From positions 1 to 16,245 of the forward strand of contig JAQWQN010000110.1 in assembly GCA_029244465.1 (NCBI GenBank): a stretch of 16,245 bases of DNA, written 5' to 3'. Source of the DNA: Pseudomonadales bacterium (GTDB lineage: Bacteria; Pseudomonadota; Gammaproteobacteria; Pseudomonadales; Azotimanducaceae). How positions within the stretch are numbered: position 1 is the first letter of the stretch; every line of letters begins with the position of its first letter. The notes beneath the pieces are model-generated. The model searched no databases and had not been told where the DNA came from. It was given only the letters and a program-made list of their open reading frames with translations. Of this stretch, positions 1 to 6,671 are shown piece by piece. A program made the translations under genes and the position numbers.

Positions 1-63
1 CGGCATGTATTCGATCTGCGTCTGGCACGGTAAAATCCGGGTGAGGGCGGTAGATAGTTGTTA

Positions 64-69
64 TATACT
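64..69 (+). promoter_or_regulatory. Candidate -10 element for the cytochrome c4 transcript
   Basis: The hexamer TATACT matches the sigma-70 -10 consensus at five of six positions. It lies in an AT-rich pocket about 145 bases before the c4 start, with a G+C-rich stretch just after it. I find no good -35 hexamer at 16-18 bases upstream. This is the best -10 match in the leader, but it is not proof of a promoter. Confidence 0.25.
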
Positions 70-94
70 CCGCGCCGCTTTTGTTCTGTCGTGG

Positions 95-123
95 CCGAAG
101 GGTACAAGATTTGAGCCCTTCGG
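95..123. repeat. 8-bp inverted repeat in the c4 leader
   Basis: CCGAAGGG (95-102) and CCCTTCGG (116-123) are exact reverse complements separated by 13 bases. A transcript could form a stable hairpin here. No T-run follows on either strand, so it is not a standard intrinsic terminator. It may be an mRNA leader structure, or the end signal of a gene lying to the left of the window. Confidence 0.5.
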
Positions 124-137
124 GCGAAATTAAACGC

Positions 138-168
<31 letters not shown>

Positions 169-214
169 CAAAGAGATCGATTTGAGAAGTTACAGCGAAT
201 TTGGAACCCAGCGG

Positions 215-841
215 ATGTTGAAAATATTTTCTCGCACAATTGTGCTACTTGTAGGCCTTGGGTTCGCAGGGCTTGGCCTTGCGGCAGGAGATCCGGCGGC
301 CGGTAAAGATCAGTCAATGGCCTGTGCTGCTTGTCACGGTCAGGATGGTGCCTCGGGCTTGGACGCTACATATCCGAATCTCGCGGGACAGAATGAGAAG
401 TATTTGTTGCACCAGCTGAAATTGATTCAGAGTGGTGAGCGCCCGATCTTGTTGATGACGGGGCAACTTACGGACAAAACGGAACAGTCGCTGGCAGATA
501 TGGCTGCATACTACGCAAGTTTGCCGGCAAAGATCGGGCAGGCGACTGGATCCGACGAAGAAATAGCAAAAGCTCAGCAAATCTATCGAGGTGGTATTGC
601 CAGCAAGAATGTGGCGGCCTGTTCTGCCTGCCACAGTCCGACTGGGGTTGGTAATGCTCAGGCAGGCTTCCCAAGAATTTCAGGACAATCACCTGAATAT
701 ACGATCGTTCAGCTGACTGCCTATCGAGAAAGCCGGAGAAGCTCTGATGATCATGTCGGTGGCATGATGCGAGGTGTGGCGCACGGTCTGACGGACGGGG
801 AAATTGCCGTTCTAGCGGATTACCTGCAAGGATTGAATTAA
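215..841 (+). CDS. cc4: Dihaem cytochrome c4
   Basis: Periplasmic dihaem cytochrome c4 of 208 residues, a carrier that passes electrons from the quinol:cytochrome c branch to terminal oxidases. Residues 1-24 form a signal peptide (hydrophobic 9-22, likely cut after the Ala-Ala at 23-24). There are two homologous c-type domains. The haem sites are CAACH (37-41) and CSACH (136-140). Likely axial methionines are Met81 and Met184 or Met185. Length and two-domain layout are normal for the family. I chose the ATG at 215 because it puts the signal peptide directly at the N-terminus. A TTG at 182 would add 11 polar residues and is less likely, and the Shine-Dalgarno sequence is weak for either start. 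dsbA follows on the same strand, an arrangement I recall from Pseudomonas-type genomes. The (GAAA)7 tract lies in its leader. Confidence 0.95.
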   Translation: MLKIFSRTIVLLVGLGFAGLGLAAGDPAAGKDQSMACAACHGQDGASGLDATYPNLAGQNEKYLLHQLKLIQSGERPILLMTGQLTDKTEQSLADMAAYYASLPAKIGQATGSDEEIAKAQQIYRGGIASKNVAACSACHSPTGVGNAQAGFPRISGQSPEYTIVQLTAYRESRRSSDDHVGGMMRGVAHGLTDGEIAVLADYLQGLN

Positions 842-884
842 TCTAGTTGCACTTGGTCAACCCGGTACCAGCAGACGATTAAGC

Positions 885-900
885 CCTGATTCAGGTTTTT
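885..900 (+). terminator. Weak candidate terminator after cytochrome c4
   Basis: CCTG (885-888) and CAGG (892-895) can pair around a three-base loop and are followed at once by five T residues (896-900). The position, 44 bases after the c4 stop codon, is right for an intrinsic terminator. The stem is only four base pairs, so termination would be weak and some readthrough into dsbA is plausible. Confidence 0.3.
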
Positions 901-923
901 CGCGTAAACTTAAACGCTCAATG

Positions 924-969
924 GCTAGCTGTTCTTCTAGCTGATGCGCTGTTCAAAATTGGAATTTTG
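924..969. promoter_or_regulatory. Two inverted repeats upstream of dsbA
   Basis: GCTAG (924-928) pairs with CTAGC (937-941) across eight bases, and the heptamer CTAGCTG also occurs twice in direct orientation (925-931, 937-943). Downstream, CAAAATT (954-960) and AATTTTG (963-969) form an exact inverted repeat with a GG centre, 36 bases before the dsbA ATG. The second has the look of a protein-binding palindrome or a small mRNA hairpin. No known consensus is matched. Confidence 0.3.
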
Positions 970-1005
970 GCGTCGAACTGATTGGCTCACGCTAAGGGAG
1001 TGTTT

Positions 1006-1674
1006 ATGAAAAGATTGATGGTACCTACCTTATGGCGCAGCGTTTTGCTTGCAGTAACCCTCTGTCTTAGTGCGGGTACAGTTGCTGAGGAATCTGTACT
1101 GGGCGAGCGATTTGTTGCGGGAACCCACTACGAGGTTTTGGAAATTGCGGTCGATACCCGCGATGCAGATAAGGTAGAGGTGGTAGAGATGTTTTCGTAT
1201 GCGTGTATCCACTGCTTCAATTTCGATCCGTTCGTAAAGTCTTGGCATGCGCGTCAGCCGGATGATGTCGATTTTTATGCAGTACCTGCTATTTTTAATT
1301 CAGATTGGGAGCTATTGGCGCAGGCGTTTTACACCTCCGAATCACTCGGTGTCACCGATCAGGTGCATGACCGAATGTTCGAAGGGATTCACACCTTGAA
1401 CGAAGATCTGCGTCAGGCGGGAGTACTCGCTCCGATATTCGAGGAGCTTGCTGGGGTGAATGAGCTGGATTTCAACGCAGCGTACAAATCTTTCTCGGTC
1501 CGCAGCCGTGTGCAGCAGGCGAAAGCGCTGGTGCGGGCTTACAAGATCACGGGTGTTCCGACCATGATCGTAAATGGCAAATATCGCATAGACGGTAGGA
1601 TGGCTGGTGGTAATGCCAAAATGATTGAAGTGGTAGATTTTCTCGTCGCAAAAGAACGCCAAAGCCAACAATAA
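1006..1674 (+). CDS. dsbA: Thiol:disulfide interchange protein DsbA
   Basis: Periplasmic thiol oxidase of 222 residues that donates disulfide bonds to exported proteins and is itself reoxidised by DsbB. A signal peptide covers about residues 1-27 (basic MKR start, hydrophobic 12-22). The thioredoxin-fold active site is Cys67-Ile-His-Cys70, followed by an F-x-F-D-P context typical of DsbA, with an inserted helical domain in the middle. The cis-proline is Pro185 in the G-V-P-T loop. The dipeptide Ile-His differs from the Pro-His of Escherichia coli DsbA. The ATG at 1006 is preceded by a good ribosome-binding site (AAGGGAG, 994-1000), so I reject the upstream TTG at 982. Only 26 bases separate its stop from the next gene on the same strand, which suggests cotranscription. 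Confidence 0.94.
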   Translation: MKRLMVPTLWRSVLLAVTLCLSAGTVAEESVLGERFVAGTHYEVLEIAVDTRDADKVEVVEMFSYACIHCFNFDPFVKSWHARQPDDVDFYAVPAIFNSDWELLAQAFYTSESLGVTDQVHDRMFEGIHTLNEDLRQAGVLAPIFEELAGVNELDFNAAYKSFSVRSRVQQAKALVRAYKITGVPTMIVNGKYRIDGRMAGGNAKMIEVVDFLVAKERQSQQ

Positions 1675-1700
1675 GTTCCGTTAGCAGTAGGAATTATAAA

Positions 1701-2633
1701 ATGCAGCTTAGTCCTCAGTTTAGGGGCAAAGGACGCAATAGACTTGGGTTTCCAAAATGGGAGCACAGCATGGTTGCATGGGCAAGACGCTGGGAGAAAG
1801 CGTCTCTAGTTGACGCGGTAGTGAATCAATACTGTCAAATGCCAGAGCGAGATGTGTCTCTGGCAACGGGCAGTGATGAGACACCTCTTAAGCTTCTTTC
1901 TTTCAATATTCAAGTTGGTATTAAAACCACCGCCTATCGTCATTATTTGACGAAGGGTTGGAAGCATGTCCTGCCGCATGAAAACCGGTTCAAGAACTTA
2001 CGCCACGTTGGGCGTTTGATTGGTGAGTATGATCTAGTCGCTCTGCAAGAAATCGATGGCGGCAGCATTCGTTCAGGCTTTGTGAATCAAGTTGAATACT
2101 TGGCCCAAGCGGCGCACTTCCCATACTGGTATGCACAATTGAACCGAGATCTAGGACCGATTGCCCAGCACGGTAACGGCCTGCTATCCCGCGTAGCGTT
2201 GTCTGGTTTAGAAGACCACAAGTTACCCGGCGCACTTCCTGGGCGCGGGGCAATGATCGTCCGGGTCCCTTTTGCCGGTGATGAGTTGGTTGTAGTTATG
2301 CTTCACCTGTCATTAGGTGGTCGATCACGTCAGCGTCAACTGGCATATATCGCCGAGAAGATCGCGCATGAGCGCCAGGTTGTGGTGATGGGCGATATGA
2401 ATACGCATGCAGCCCAGCTGATGGATCACTCGCCTCTAAAAAGTCTGGATTTGACGACTGCTGAGGTGACCGCACCGACCTATCCGGCCTGGCAGCCTTC
2501 GCAGACGCTTGACCACATATTGGTTTCGCCAAACTTGGCGATCAGCCAGCATCAGGTCCTGAGCGACCGCATCTCTGATCATTTGCCGATCGCTGTGGAA
2601 GTGACCGCGCGAACGCGGCCACCCGTGCAGTAG
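1701..2633 (+). CDS. Endonuclease/exonuclease/phosphatase (EEP) superfamily protein
   Basis: A 310-residue metal-dependent phosphohydrolase of the EEP fold, the superfamily of exonuclease III, DNase I and inositol phosphatases. The superfamily residues are present in order: Asn69 in S-F-N-I-Q, Glu117 in Q-E-I-D, His202 in H-L-S-L-G-G, Asp232 and Asn234 in G-D-M-N, and the terminal S-D-H-L-P at 292-296. The first 60 residues are family-specific and unlike the fold core. No signal peptide is evident. A related gene follows dsbA in Pseudomonas as I recall, so this is probably conserved synteny. The substrate is unknown: DNA, RNA, a phospholipid head group and a sugar phosphate are all possible. 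The start at 1701 has AGGA nine bases upstream; an internal ATG at 1758 is an alternative. It ends 22 bases from the convergent dehydrogenase gene. Confidence 0.85.
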   Translation: MQLSPQFRGKGRNRLGFPKWEHSMVAWARRWEKASLVDAVVNQYCQMPERDVSLATGSDETPLKLLSFNIQVGIKTTAYRHYLTKGWKHVLPHENRFKNLRHVGRLIGEYDLVALQEIDGGSIRSGFVNQVEYLAQAAHFPYWYAQLNRDLGPIAQHGNGLLSRVALSGLEDHKLPGALPGRGAMIVRVPFAGDELVVVMLHLSLGGRSRQRQLAYIAEKIAHERQVVVMGDMNTHAAQLMDHSPLKSLDLTTAEVTAPTYPAWQPSQTLDHILVSPNLAISQHQVLSDRISDHLPIAVEVTARTRPPVQ

Positions 2634-2655
2634 CTTGCCTAGGCGATCCTATCAA

Positions 2656-4929
2656 TTACTGACCACCCGCTGGTGATGTACCACTGTTAACGTGCGGGAT
2701 CTCACACGCGGTATCTAACACCTCTGGATATTGCTCCCTGTAGACCGATTCACAAAAGGCGATGACGGTTTTTGCGCGATCAACGACATAGGCGCGAACG
2801 GCCTGGGCATCGTCGGTTTCCAAAGCGTGGTTGAAACTTGGCATACCTTTGTTTGTATACGCGCCGCCGAGAACGATGCCGTTCCAAGCAGCGTGAGTAT
2901 CAGCAGTGGAGAACATCAGGTTCTTAATAGGCCCTGAGGTACCAACGCCAGGGCCATGGCAAACGGCACAATATTGATGGAAAAGACCATTGCCCTTTGC
3001 AACCTGTTCTGGCGTGTATTCCATTTCTACCGGAGTTGGCACGGCGAGATAAGTGACTTCTGGTTTAGGCAGCTGGGCCTTACCGCCAAGCTTGTAGGTC
3101 AAGATGCGACCTTCAGAAAGGACGTTTTCTCGATGTCGCGGCGCACCGCTCGCCACGCTATAAGCGCCACCCCAACCGGCTACGACCGTGATGTACTGCT
3201 CGCCATCGATGCTATAGGTGATGGGTGCGGCGATGATGCCGACATGTACCGGACTCTCCCAAACGAGCGCACCCGTGTCCGCTGTATAAGCGGCGAACTG
3301 TCCGTCTGCGCGCCCTTGGAAAATAAGATTTCCTGCCGTGGAGAGCAGGCCACCATTCCAAGCAGTCGCATGCTGTACACGCCAAACTTCCCGTTGGGCG
3401 ACCGGATCCCAGGCGGTCAGAAAACCCTTAATCGCTTGCAGGTTCTCGATGTTTTGTTCAGCGGAATCTGGTGGCGCCTGGGTGCGGAAATCTACCCCGA
3501 GGTTCCAATCTTCAGCCGAGTGTTTGAACGCGTTGTCTTGTGCGTAATCGAATGCGAGGTCTAGCGCTGGAACATAAACGAGACCCGTACCGGGGTGGTA
3601 GGTCATGGGATGCCAGTTATGCCCGCCTAGAGGCCCGGGCTTGATGTTCTTCACTTCGTTCGCGTAGTGCGCGTCTGGATTCTCTACGGGACGTCCAGTT
3701 TCGGGGTCGACGTGTGTTGCCCAGGTCACCGGCACGTATTTTTCGGCGGATATAAACTCACCATTGGTGCGATCCAGCACGTAGAAGAAACCGTTTTTAG
3801 GTGCTTGCATGATCACTTTGCGGGTTTGACCGTTGAGTTCGATATCTGCCAGGATCATGTGCTGTACAGCCGTATAATCCCAGGTATCACCGGGTGTTGT
3901 TTGGTAGTGCCATACCTTAAGGCCAGTTTCTGGGTCGATCGCCACCATGGAAGAGAGATATAGGTTGTCGCCGCCGCCAGGGCTACGAATGTAGCGATTC
4001 CAGGGCGCGCCATTACCGGTGCCGATGTAGAGCAGGTTCAGTTTTGGGTCAAATGCCATCGAGTCCCAGACGGTGCCGCCGCCACCAACTTCCCACCACT
4101 TGCCGCCCCGCCAAGTTGCCGCGGCCTCTGCCATATCAGGGGTCTCGAAACCATCATCGGGGTTGCCGGGGACAGTATAAAAACGCCATTGCTCATCACC
4201 GGTAGCCGCGTCATATGCAGTGATATAGCCGCGTACACCGTATTCTGCACCACCATTGCCGATGATGACTTTGTCGTTAATGATGCGAGGGGCACCTGTA
4301 ATGGTGTAGGGGCGGTCAGGAAGAATTGTGTTTGTATCCCAAACGACTTCGCCTGTCCCTGCATCTAGCGCGATCAAACGACCGTCTATGGAGCCGACAT
4401 AGATTTTGCCCTTCCAAGCAGCGACACCTCTATTGACGACATCACAGCAAGCATAGCGAGCCCAAGAACGCGGCACTTCTGGGTCGTATTCCCAGAGCAG
4501 CTCACCGGTTTTCGCGTCATGAGCCCAAACGACGGACCAGCTACCGGAAGTGAACATGACCCCATCAACGACAATCGGTGTTGCTTCGAGTCCCCGGTTA
4601 GTACCGGTATCCCAATACCATTCAAGGCCGAGATCGCCGATGGTTTCAGTGCTCACTTGGTCGAGGGGGCTGTGTCGTTGCTCGTCATACGTACGGCCGG
4701 TGCTCAGCCAGTTTTGAGGATCAGCTTTGACAATGCGCGCTTCGTTAACGGTCGCCGTTGACGCTTGGATTTCGGCTGCGCGCGTAGATGGCATCAGTTC
4801 AGTAACCGCAGCCTCTTCAGTAGAAACACTGGGTGCTTCACCACACGCTACAACTAAGCCTGCGATCAATAATGAACAGCCGATGCGTGCAAAGTATCCG
4901 GGTGCTAATAATCCGGTGTAATGGAACAA
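2656..4929 (-). CDS. PQQ-dependent quinohaemoprotein alcohol dehydrogenase, predicted lipoprotein
   Basis: A 757-residue type II quinohaemoprotein dehydrogenase that oxidises alcohols (or related hydroxyl compounds) with pyrroloquinoline quinone and passes electrons to its own haem c. An eight-bladed propeller fills about 70-620. Within it are the vicinal Cys161-Cys162 pair, calcium ligands Glu229 and Asn306, the W-E-V-G-G-G-G stretch at 279-285 and the probable catalytic Asp351 in G-D-T-W-D. The C-terminal cytochrome domain has CAVCH (654-658) and a likely axial Met696. The N-terminus reads as a lipoprotein signal with lipobox V-V-A-Cys29 followed by Gly, implying outer-membrane anchoring; known type II enzymes are soluble. 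The start is TTG (4929-4927), supported by GAGGGGAG five bases before it, with no in-frame ATG or GTG before the lipobox. It is monocistronic as far as seen. The substrate cannot be read from sequence. Confidence 0.93.
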   Translation of the reverse strand: MFHYTGLLAPGYFARIGCSLLIAGLVVACGEAPSVSTEEAAVTELMPSTRAAEIQASTATVNEARIVKADPQNWLSTGRTYDEQRHSPLDQVSTETIGDLGLEWYWDTGTNRGLEATPIVVDGVMFTSGSWSVVWAHDAKTGELLWEYDPEVPRSWARYACCDVVNRGVAAWKGKIYVGSIDGRLIALDAGTGEVVWDTNTILPDRPYTITGAPRIINDKVIIGNGGAEYGVRGYITAYDAATGDEQWRFYTVPGNPDDGFETPDMAEAAATWRGGKWWEVGGGGTVWDSMAFDPKLNLLYIGTGNGAPWNRYIRSPGGGDNLYLSSMVAIDPETGLKVWHYQTTPGDTWDYTAVQHMILADIELNGQTRKVIMQAPKNGFFYVLDRTNGEFISAEKYVPVTWATHVDPETGRPVENPDAHYANEVKNIKPGPLGGHNWHPMTYHPGTGLVYVPALDLAFDYAQDNAFKHSAEDWNLGVDFRTQAPPDSAEQNIENLQAIKGFLTAWDPVAQREVWRVQHATAWNGGLLSTAGNLIFQGRADGQFAAYTADTGALVWESPVHVGIIAAPITYSIDGEQYITVVAGWGGAYSVASGAPRHRENVLSEGRILTYKLGGKAQLPKPEVTYLAVPTPVEMEYTPEQVAKGNGLFHQYCAVCHGPGVGTSGPIKNLMFSTADTHAAWNGIVLGGAYTNKGMPSFNHALETDDAQAVRAYVVDRAKTVIAFCESVYREQYPEVLDTACEIPHVNSGTSPAGGQ

Positions 4930-5244
4930 AACATCTCCCCTCTTTGTTGTTTGGAACCAAGTTTACCGGGGGTGGGCACGAGCGCAACTAGCACGAAATG
5001 GGCCTGCGGTTCGACAAATTGAGCCGAACGGTAAGTTGTGCTGCTCGCCAACGAGGAACCAGGGGCGCGCCGTTATTTAGCCGCTAACTTAGTGCTGTTC
5101 TAGAGCGGTTGCCGTGCTTGTAAGTCGACTGGTTTGTACCCCAGAGAATGATTCTGATGGAGTGATTCCCCCAGTTTTTTCCGCACTTGCCTGTGCGTCG
5201 TCGACCGAGTCGACAGCCTGTGATGGCGTTCGCACTATTTTCAT
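4930..5244. other. Divergent intergenic region between the dehydrogenase and the BON-OmpA gene
   Basis: This 315-base spacer serves two divergent genes. A possible promoter for the dehydrogenase reads TTGCGC (4987-4982) and TAAACT (4965-4960) on the minus strand with 16 bases between. Towards the BON-OmpA gene there are three GTCGAC palindromes (5124-5129, 5200-5205, 5209-5214), the last two separated by CGA, and an AGAAT-G-ATTCT palindrome at 5145-5155. Short open frames in this stretch have no recognisable product or ribosome-binding site. I assign no gene here. Confidence 0.4.
4935..4942 (-). promoter_or_regulatory. Ribosome-binding site that fixes the TTG start of the dehydrogenase
   Basis: On the minus strand GAGGGGAG lies five bases before TTG at 4929-4927. 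An ATG (4934-4932) sits directly against the site but opens only a nine-codon frame ending in TAG and is too close for initiation. Because no ATG or GTG occurs in frame before the lipobox, this site decides the start. Confidence 0.7.
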
Positions 5245-5964
5245 ATGGGAAAACCGAAAATTGGTGCAATTGACCTGGTATACGGATCCGTGGACTTAGA
5301 TTTTCGCTTTTCACCTTTTGAAATACTGACAGGATCAGGCACGCTGGTGGTGTGTCTTTTTTTCGTCTGTGTGTTCTCCGAAGCTTCCGCCATTGAAGAA
5401 GAAGTTGCGACGTCGGTGACAGCTGCGCTTAATTTCGACGAGCTCTACTGGTACGGTGTGGAAGCGAATGGCCAAGCAATTGTGCTGACCGGTGTTACGC
5501 CTGACGCAGCTGCGGGCGATATCGCCGCTGAACGAGTGGCGAGGGTTTTTGGTGTTGCGAGCGTGAGCAACCAGATTAAGGTCATCGGTGCAGACGGGTA
5601 TTGCCATAAAGCGCTCGACAATTATGCGAGCAAAGACGGCATCCGATTCAAGTCTGGCAAGGCGGAAGTTGTAGCCTCTAGTTTCGAGACAATTTCCGTG
5701 TTGGCGATGATCATTCGTGCCTGCAAGGGCCCGATCGAAGTTGCAGTTCATATGGATAATGCGGGTGATTTCGAAATAAACCGGCGTCTCAGTCAACGCC
5801 GTGCTGATCGGGTAGCGAAATACCTTGTGAATTATGGTGTGCCGGCCGAGCGGGTGCGAGCGGTTGGTTATGGAGAGAGGCAGCCTATTGTCCGCAACGA
5901 GACCGATGAAGGTAGACGCGTGAATCGAAGAATTGAATTTCGCGTACTTGGTGGCACAGTATGA
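5245..5964 (+). CDS. BON-OmpA envelope protein, predicted peptidoglycan-binding
   Basis: A 239-residue exported protein with two recognisable parts. A BON-like segment (about 64-114) is followed by an OmpA-type peptidoglycan-binding domain (about 131-235). Asp171 and Arg186 are spaced 15 apart, exactly like Asp271 and Arg286 of E. coli OmpA, which hold diaminopimelate, and the G-R-R-V-N-R-R-I-E-F ending is typical. Cys120 and Cys160 could form a disulfide. A hydrophobic segment (33-44) ends in A-S-A at 47-49, a possible signal peptidase I site, but it is preceded by about 31 mostly non-basic residues. An in-frame stop at 5221 makes this ATG the first possible start, yet no Shine-Dalgarno sequence precedes it. 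GTG at 5290 is a weak alternative. The same BON plus OmpA order occurs in mycobacterial ArfA. It overlaps the next gene by ATGA. Confidence 0.8.
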   Translation: MGKPKIGAIDLVYGSVDLDFRFSPFEILTGSGTLVVCLFFVCVFSEASAIEEEVATSVTAALNFDELYWYGVEANGQAIVLTGVTPDAAAGDIAAERVARVFGVASVSNQIKVIGADGYCHKALDNYASKDGIRFKSGKAEVVASSFETISVLAMIIRACKGPIEVAVHMDNAGDFEINRRLSQRRADRVAKYLVNYGVPAERVRAVGYGERQPIVRNETDEGRRVNRRIEFRVLGGTV

Positions 5965-6668
5965 GCTTTCTGATTATTAAAATTTTTGTCTACCTCGTTC
6001 TTGCCAGTGCTATTGGTTTTGGCGCGGGGTGGCTTTATAGAAATTGGCAGAGCCGGCGAACAACAGCGCGCTCGCAACGGGTGATGTATGATGCAAAGGC
6101 AAAAGTGCTGGAGCTGGAGTCTCTCCTCCAGGGCCGAGATGACCAGCTCAGAAAGCTGAAATCCCAAATCAAAGAACGACGCGAAGAGCTGCAGGTCAGG
6201 GAGCAAGAACTGGGTGAGAAAGAGCGTGAGATTCTAGAACAGAGACGCCAGCTAAATCACTTCGTACACGCGCAAGGGGCCGCGGCATTATTGGCCGTAA
6301 CGGGTGAACGAGAAAATGAAGTGAGCGATCCTATTGCAGAGCTATTGCGCGAAATTGCAACGCTTAAGACTGAGCTCGAAGCGACCGGCAATCATCCGAC
6401 GGGCGAAGTGCAGGCCATTATGGGAGCGGAAGCGTTGGAAACAGAAGTTTTAGCGCTGAGAGAACAGACTGCTCGATTGGATACCGGCCTTAAAGAGGCT
6501 TCTGCAGACCTTGTTTGTCAGCGGGAAAATGTGTCGAGTCTCGAGCGTGAGCGAGAGTTACAAAACAAATTGCTTAAAGTGTTGCATCAGCAACTTCAGC
6601 TTGAACGCGCTAAAAAGCCAGCTGAAAAATTGGAATCAGCTGGCTCTAACAGAGCAGTGAATATCTAG
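5961..6668 (+). CDS. Single-pass membrane protein with long coiled coil, unknown function
   Basis: I do not recognise this 235-residue protein. It begins with one transmembrane helix (about 5-26), followed by a basic patch (R-N-W-Q-S-R-R, 27-33) that predicts a cytoplasmic C-terminal part. Residues 42-100 and 155-220 are rich in Glu, Lys, Arg, Gln and Leu in a heptad-like pattern, so a coiled coil is likely. A less charged stretch with Ala, Gly and Pro lies between (101-150). There is no enzymatic motif. Its ATG overlaps the stop of the BON-OmpA gene (ATGA), so the two are translationally coupled and probably act together, one in the periplasm and one at the inner membrane. Only three bases separate its stop from the convergent acyl-CoA dehydrogenase gene, and its 3' end holds that gene's terminator on the opposite strand. 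Confidence 0.75.
   Translation: MSFLIIKIFVYLVLASAIGFGAGWLYRNWQSRRTTARSQRVMYDAKAKVLELESLLQGRDDQLRKLKSQIKERREELQVREQELGEKEREILEQRRQLNHFVHAQGAAALLAVTGERENEVSDPIAELLREIATLKTELEATGNHPTGEVQAIMGAEALETEVLALREQTARLDTGLKEASADLVCQRENVSSLERERELQNKLLKVLHQQLQLERAKKPAEKLESAGSNRAVNI
6612..6645 (-). terminator. Intrinsic terminator of the acyl-CoA dehydrogenase operon
   Basis: AGCCAGCTGA (6616-6625) and TCAGCTGGCT (6636-6645) are exact 10-bp inverted repeats with a ten-base loop. Reading the minus strand, the stem is followed at once by a run of T (complement of the A-run at 6612-6615, continuing from the last T of the stem). On the plus strand no T-run follows, so it acts in one direction only. It lies 27 bases past the stop of the small dehydrogenase gene, inside the coding sequence of the convergent coiled-coil gene. 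Confidence 0.85.
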
Positions 6669-6671
6669 ACT

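Noticed and set aside
1..60. Start of a divergent engB-like gene at the left edge
   Set aside because: A minus-strand ATG at 6-4 leaves only two codons in the window, with no ribosome-binding site; conserved gene order alone is not enough to call it.
2605..2618. CCGCG-CGAA-CGCGG hairpin at the end of the EEP gene as a terminator
   Set aside because: The stem is stable but has no T-run on either side and lies within the coding sequence; it may only reflect G+C-rich codons.
2956..3564. 202-codon plus-strand frame inside the quinohaemoprotein dehydrogenase
   Set aside because: It lies wholly within a well-supported gene on the other strand and has no motif of its own.
5129..5144. CTG-N10-CAG spacing like a LexA box upstream of the BON-OmpA gene
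   Set aside because: The ten central bases do not follow the alternating TA pattern and the flanks do not match; the triplets alone are expected by chance.
5154..5180. Possible terminator ending in six T residues
   Set aside because: The bases before the T-run form only a three-base stem with mismatches, and no gene ends just upstream on the plus strand.
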